From assembly GCA_021846275.1 (NCBI GenBank), contig JAJZBZ010000004.1, positions 124,001 through 188,000 on the forward strand: a stretch of 64,000 nucleotides of DNA, written 5' to 3'. Positions within the stretch are counted from its first letter, which is position 1. Each line of letters opens with the position of its first letter. Shown here one piece after another: positions 60,155 to 64,000 of the stretch. The notes beneath the pieces are model-generated. The model ran no database searches and had not been told where the DNA came from. It was given only the letters and a program-made list of their open reading frames with translations. The DNA is from Acidobacteriota bacterium (lineage in GTDB: Bacteria; Acidobacteriota; Terriglobia; Terriglobales; Acidobacteriaceae). A program made the translations under genes and the position numbers.

Positions 60155-60240
60155 TGGAACGAGTCAAGCCTGCAACTGCATCTACTGGAAGTTATCGGCT
60201 TTCATATAGTTTCGCTTACTTTCGAGAAGAAAAAATAAAT

Positions 60241-60269
60241 CTTTTGTGTATCCCAAAGTAACACAAAAG
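60241..60269. other. Inverted repeat between murA and the cyclase
   Basis: CTTTTGTGT (60241-60249) and ACACAAAAG (60261-60269) are perfectly complementary with an eleven-base loop, in an A/T-rich patch just upstream of the cyclase start on the minus strand. It could be an operator or hairpin. Confidence 0.4.
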
Positions 60270-60300
60270 GGTGTTCCAAAAGCTGACGCGCGAAAAGGAA

Positions 60301-60332
60301 AAAGCCAAATGGGAAAGCTCCATTTGGCTTTT
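60301..60332 (-). terminator. Bidirectional terminator after murA
   Basis: AAAGCCAAATGG (60301-60312) pairs with CCATTTGGCTTT (60320-60331) around a seven-base loop; T runs flank both sides. It ends murA on the minus strand. Confidence 0.82.
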
Positions 60333-60369
60333 GCGGAAGGCAGGCCGGAAGGATAAGACAACTTCGGAG

Positions 60370-61668
60370 TTATTCGTCGGTCGTCGACTTCGCCGCGAAA
60401 ACGTTACCCATGCGTCGAATCTGAGCGCCGATCCCGCGCAGCTTTTCTTCAATGCGTTCGTAGCCGCGATCCATGTGGTAGACGCGATCCAGAATAGACT
60501 CGCCCTCGGCGACGAGCGCGGCCAGCACCAGCGAGGCCGACGCGCGCAGGTCGCTGCACATGACGGCGGCGGCGGAAAGTCGGGATACGCCCTGCACGGT
60601 GGCCGTGCGACCGTCCACGGCGATATTCGCGCCCATTCGCACCAGCTCCTGGACGTGCATGAAGCGATTTTCGAAGATATTCTCAGTGACGCGCGAGACG
60701 CCTTCGGTTTGCGTGGCGAAGGCCATGAACTGCGCCTGCATGTCGGTGGGGAAGCCGGGATATTCGCGCGTGGAGATATCCGCGGCGCGCAGCTTGTCCT
60801 CGGCGCGGACGCGGATGGAATCCTCACTGAGCAGGTCGATGCGCGCGCCGGCCTCGCGCAGCTTTTCGATGACCGCGCCGAGGTGAGCGGGGTTGCAGTT
60901 GGTCACGATGAGGTCGCCGCGCGTGATGGCTCCGGCGATCAGGAAAGTGCCAGCTTCGATGCGGTCGGGATTGATGCGATGTCGCGCGCCGTGGAGCCGC
61001 TCGACGCCTCGCACGCGGATTGTGGGCGTGCCCGCGCCTTCGATCTGTGCGCCCATCGCGGTCAGCATCGCGGCGAGGTCGGTGACCTCCGGCTCGCGCG
61101 CGCAGTTTTCCATCAATGTTTCGCCATCGGCCAGGACGGCGGCCATCAGGAGGTCTTCGGTGCCGGTCACGGTGATCTTGTCAAAGAAGAGATGGGTGCC
61201 GCGCAGCCGCTCGGCGCGGGCTTCCAGATAGCCGTGCTCCTGGGTGATGGTCGCGCCCATTTTTTCCAGACCCTTCAGGTGCAGGTCGATGGGGCGGCCA
61301 CCAATCGCGCATCCGCCGGGCATGGCCACGCGGGCCATGCCGCAGCGGGCGACGAGCGGGCCAAGCACGAGCGAACTGGCTCGCATCGTCTTGACAATTT
61401 CGTACTTCGCGACGGGGTCGGAGAGGTGATGGCAACTGATGGTGGTGCGATGCTGGGCGCGTCCGTAGCCAAGTTCGACCTGGGCACCCATCGAGATCAG
61501 CAGCTTCTGCTCGGTCTCGATGTCGCGCACCTGGGGAATGTTCTCCAGAATGACTTCGTCTTCGGTGAGAATGGCGGCGGCCATGCAGGGCAGAGCCGAG
61601 TTTTTAGCGCCGGAGACGCGAATGCTGCCCACCAGCGGATTTCCGCCGCGAACCACGAATTTATCCAT
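60370..61668 (-). CDS. murA: UDP-N-acetylglucosamine 1-carboxyvinyltransferase
   Basis: A 432-residue MurA, which adds enolpyruvate to UDP-GlcNAc in the first committed step of peptidoglycan synthesis. GAKNSALPCMAAAILT (20-35) holds the conserved Lys22-Asn23, and Cys120 in MPGGCAIGGRP is the catalytic cysteine that fosfomycin would modify. AKYEIVKTMRASSLVLGPLVAR and YPGFPTDMQAQFMA are further signatures. Length is typical. It is transcribed away from murQ's terminator and has its own terminator at 60301. Confidence 0.97.
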   Translation of the reverse strand: MDKFVVRGGNPLVGSIRVSGAKNSALPCMAAAILTEDEVILENIPQVRDIETEQKLLISMGAQVELGYGRAQHRTTISCHHLSDPVAKYEIVKTMRASSLVLGPLVARCGMARVAMPGGCAIGGRPIDLHLKGLEKMGATITQEHGYLEARAERLRGTHLFFDKITVTGTEDLLMAAVLADGETLMENCAREPEVTDLAAMLTAMGAQIEGAGTPTIRVRGVERLHGARHRINPDRIEAGTFLIAGAITRGDLIVTNCNPAHLGAVIEKLREAGARIDLLSEDSIRVRAEDKLRAADISTREYPGFPTDMQAQFMAFATQTEGVSRVTENIFENRFMHVQELVRMGANIAVDGRTATVQGVSRLSAAAVMCSDLRASASLVLAALVAEGESILDRVYHMDRGYERIEEKLRGIGAQIRRMGNVFAAKSTTDE

Positions 61669-61763
61669 GAGGATGCGATGCTCCTGAATCCACAGTGTAA
61701 TCGGCTGGGGCTGTGAAGCGCAGGGCGGGAATCCTGTCAGTCACTGCTGTTTCCGCGATGGGA

Positions 61764-61798
61764 GAAAAAAGAAAAACGCGGACCAGAACAGCCCGCGT
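61764..61798 (-). terminator. Intrinsic terminator after murQ
   Basis: On the minus strand ACGCGG (61793-61798) pairs with CCGCGT (61776-61781), loop eleven, followed by TTTTCTTTTTT. It separates murQ from murA. Confidence 0.72.
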
Positions 61799-61837
61799 CT
61801 CACTCGATGCTTCCGCGTGGTACTCGTTTTTGACGAG

Positions 61838-62824
61838 TCAGAGTTCAAGTACCGTGTCTTCGATGGCGCGGCGCACATTGCCGTCCGAGCGAGCCAGACG
61901 CCGCACGGCCTCCGGCTTGTCCACTTTGGCCTTGAGCATGACCAGCGCGACGGGCACGCTGCGCCCGGCGCTCTTGATCGTGTTCACGGCGGTCTCGCGA
62001 TCAATTTTGCAGGCCTGCATGAGGATGCGGATGCCGCGCTCGACGAGTTTCGAGTTCTGCATGTGGACGTTGACCATGAGGTTTTCGTAGACGTATCCGA
62101 GCCGTGTCATGGTGCCGGTGGTGATCATGTTGAGCACCATCTTCTGCGCCGTGCCCGCCTTCATGCGCGTGGAGCCGGAGACGACTTCCGGGCCGACCTC
62201 GGCTACGATGGCAATGTCTGCCGCCGCTGCGAGCGGAGTGCCGTGGTTGCAGGTGACGGCTGCGGTCTTTGCACCGCGCGCGCGGGCGTAAGCCACGGCG
62301 GCGACGACGTAGGGGGTGCGTCCTGAGGCGGACAACCCGACGACCACATCCTTGCGCGTGGGTCTGCGCCGGGCGATGTCGCGCTGGCCGAGTTCTTCGG
62401 AGTCTTCGTTGACCTCGACTGCGGAGGCCAGGGCCTTCGGTCCGCCGGCCATGATGTACTGCACCTGGCCCGGCGCCGTGGAGTAGGTTGGCGGACACTC
62501 GGAAGAATCGAGCGCGGCGATGCGTCCGCTTGAGCCTGCTCCGATGTAGATGAGTCGCCCGCCATCACGCAGGCTGCGCGCCACCTGATCGATGACCTGC
62601 GCAATCTCCGGCAGGGCTTTCTTCACCGCCGCGGCAACCTTTGTGTCTTCCTGGTTGATGATGCGCGCAATCTCCAGCGCGGACTTGATGTCCAGACCTT
62701 GCGATGCTTCATTCTGGCTTTCCGTGGTCAGTTTCTGCAGGAACGCCGCCTGATCGCGGCTGGAGGTGGGTTCGGCTTTGGAACCGGTCTGGTTGGGTTC
62801 GGTCATAGTCAAGCTGCTGAGCAT
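61838..62824 (-). CDS. murQ: N-acetylmuramic acid 6-phosphate etherase
   Basis: A 328-residue SIS-domain etherase that converts MurNAc 6-phosphate to GlcNAc 6-phosphate and lactate during cell-wall recycling. GGRLIYIGAGSSGRIAALDSSECPPTYS (about 87-114) and VVGLSASGRTPYVVAA are the sugar-phosphate-binding SIS segments, EVGPEVVSGSTRMKAGTAQKMVLNMITT (about 206-235) contains the conserved catalytic region. The start is ATG 62824; ATG 62806 (MTEPNQTG) is an equally good alternative since neither has a clear ribosome site. The next gene upstream is a SxxK hydrolase. Confidence 0.96.
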   Translation of the reverse strand: MLSSLTMTEPNQTGSKAEPTSSRDQAAFLQKLTTESQNEASQGLDIKSALEIARIINQEDTKVAAAVKKALPEIAQVIDQVARSLRDGGRLIYIGAGSSGRIAALDSSECPPTYSTAPGQVQYIMAGGPKALASAVEVNEDSEELGQRDIARRRPTRKDVVVGLSASGRTPYVVAAVAYARARGAKTAAVTCNHGTPLAAAADIAIVAEVGPEVVSGSTRMKAGTAQKMVLNMITTGTMTRLGYVYENLMVNVHMQNSKLVERGIRILMQACKIDRETAVNTIKSAGRSVPVALVMLKAKVDKPEAVRRLARSDGNVRRAIEDTVLEL

Positions 62825-62944
62825 GGCGTTTCAGTCTCGCAAATATGATTGTAGACCTTGAAAGCCCACTCTGGTGGCAGAAATCTTTGCATGAGCGGAA
62901 GGCTTTTCGGTTCCGTGAACGCGGGGCCGTTGATTTTGCCCACG

Positions 62945-64000
62945 TCAGGAATTGAGAGCCTTTCGCACAGCATCATGGAAGATCGGGCGCAGTTGGCGGA
63001 TGGCGTCGTTCGCGCGATCCGGCCAGGTGCGGTTGGTGAGCAGGACAATGCCAGTTTGTGCCTCGCGATCCAGCCACAACGAGCAACCGGAGTAGCCGAG
63101 ATGGCCGATGGAACTGGCGCTGAAATGTGTCCCGCTGGATGAAGGAGCCGATGGCGTATCCCAGCCGAGCGCGCGCGAACTGCCTGCGGGCGGTTGACGC
63201 CGGCTGAAGAGGTCGAGTGTCTGGCGCTGGACGATTCCAGATTGCGAAGGGTCGAGCATCGCGGCGGAAAATCGAAGCATATCGGGCACGCTGCTGAACA
63301 GCCCGGCATGGCCGGCGACGCCGCCCATGCGATAGGCGTGCTCGTCCTGCACTTCGCCCTGGATGATTCGCTGGCGCAGAGTCCGGTCGATCTCAGTGGG
63401 CGGAATTGCAGAGCGTTTTGCGCGAGGAGGACAGAACTCTGTGCTGCGCATACCAAGCGGCGCGAAGATCTCTCGCTGCGTCCAGCGGTCGAGCCTGTTC
63501 TGCGTGAGCACTTCGAGCGCCTTGCCGAGCAGGATGAATCCGTGGTCGGAGTACTCGGCGCGCTCGCCGGGAGCGGCTTCAAGCGGCATGGCGAGGCAGG
63601 CGCGCAGGATTTCGGCTGCGTTTCGCGCCTCGCGAAAGAGCGGGCGATAGCCGGGCAATCCGGAGTTGTGAGCAAGCAGATGGCGAAGCGTGACGGCGCG
63701 TGCCCACTGCGTGTCTGCGCGACCGACGACGAAACCGGGCAGAACCTCGCCGAGCGGCATTTCCAGATCGAGCCTGCCGCGTTCGCAGAGGAGCATGGCC
63801 ATGGTTGTCGTGGCAACAACTTTTGTCAGGCTGGCCACGTCGAAGACTGTGTCCGCCTCGACGCGCGGCGCGTCCGATTCATGGGTGAATTGACCCAGGC
63901 CCTCGCAGGCGACAACAGCGCCCTGGGCGATGACGCCGTAAGCGCAGCCGGGAAAGACGCGCTCCGCGATGGCTTGATCGAGGATTGCGCGCGCCGTCTC
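62945..64000 (-). CDS. SxxK serine hydrolase (beta-lactamase family), N-terminus outside window
   Basis: 351 residues are visible; the reading frame is open to the window edge, so the start is missing. DVASLTK (Ser57-Lys60 of the visible part) is the nucleophile motif, YSDHG (EYSDHGFILLGKAL) takes the place of YxN, and HLLAHNSGLPGY, GGVAGHAGLFSS and GHLGYSGCSLWLD (an HxG-like strand) fit class C beta-lactamase-like hydrolases and peptidoglycan peptidases. No signal peptide can be judged. Placement directly before murQ on the same strand suggests a part in muropeptide recycling. A ribosome site and promoter are not visible. Confidence 0.83.
   Translation of the reverse strand, partial: ETARAILDQAIAERVFPGCAYGVIAQGAVVACEGLGQFTHESDAPRVEADTVFDVASLTKVVATTTMAMLLCERGRLDLEMPLGEVLPGFVVGRADTQWARAVTLRHLLAHNSGLPGYRPLFREARNAAEILRACLAMPLEAAPGERAEYSDHGFILLGKALEVLTQNRLDRWTQREIFAPLGMRSTEFCPPRAKRSAIPPTEIDRTLRQRIIQGEVQDEHAYRMGGVAGHAGLFSSVPDMLRFSAAMLDPSQSGIVQRQTLDLFSRRQPPAGSSRALGWDTPSAPSSSGTHFSASSIGHLGYSGCSLWLDREAQTGIVLLTNRTWPDRANDAIRQLRPIFHDAVRKALNS

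Noticed and set aside
61822-61838. ACTCGT/ACGAGT hairpin at the murQ stop as terminator
   Set aside because: On the murQ strand no T run follows; the better terminator is at 61764-61798.

Overview
The window is high-GC, densely coded bacterial chromosome. I infer an acidobacterium (Acidobacteriota, Terriglobia/Acidobacteriaceae-like). Two secreted proteins look like the VWFA-related family expanded in that phylum, there are secreted plant-polymer hydrolases (GH9, GH10), several genes start with TTG or GTG, and a compact flagellar cluster is present. The assignment rests on protein recognition by eye, not on a search. No rRNA or tRNA gene and no CRISPR array was seen.

Layout. Positions 1-3077 hold a partial zinc-ribbon gene, a HAD phosphatase, a secreted lytic transglycosylase and a YbhN/MprF-type membrane protein. 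Positions 3156-9463 hold nrdR and a lysine/diaminopimelate block (asd, lysC, dapB, dapA) interrupted by a VWFA-related secreted protein. Positions 9661-18201 hold a small hypothetical gene, a SxxK serine hydrolase flanked by two arrays of palindromic repeats, a large GH9 cellulase-like protein and an M13 metallopeptidase. Positions 18319-21590 are on the minus strand: a RelE/HigB-type toxin with its antitoxin, and sucC-sucD split by a four-helix-bundle gene that sits between inverted repeats. Positions 21841-28402 hold trpD, trpS, scpA, an M24 peptidase, a small membrane protein and a class III aminotransferase.

Positions 28521-52748 are a large flagellar cluster in one orientation: fliK, flgD, flgE, terminator; an extra SpoA protein, fliO, fliP, fliQ, fliR, flhB, flhA, fliA, fliM, fliN, a zinc-finger/MshEN-like protein; cheY-like, cheX; flgF, flgG, flgA, flgH, flgI, flgJ; then a sigma-28-like promoter and flgM, flgN, flgK, flgL. 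Together these encode hook, distal rod, P and L rings, export gate, C-ring switch parts and the late-gene sigma/anti-sigma pair. The MS ring, stator, filament, export ATPase, proximal rod and FlhF/FlhG genes are not in the window.

Positions 52924-64000 hold a small conserved hypothetical gene, a GH10 xylanase, a second VWFA-related protein, rpsO-pnp with clear terminators, a membrane diguanylate cyclase, and murA, murQ and a partial SxxK hydrolase, which suggests peptidoglycan synthesis and recycling.

The most unusual items are the zinc-finger/MshEN-like protein translationally coupled to fliN, the modular palindromic repeat arrays, the putative mobile four-helix-bundle unit inside sucCD, and a recurring TAGACT-like hexamer six to eight bases before start codons that suggests leaderless transcripts.
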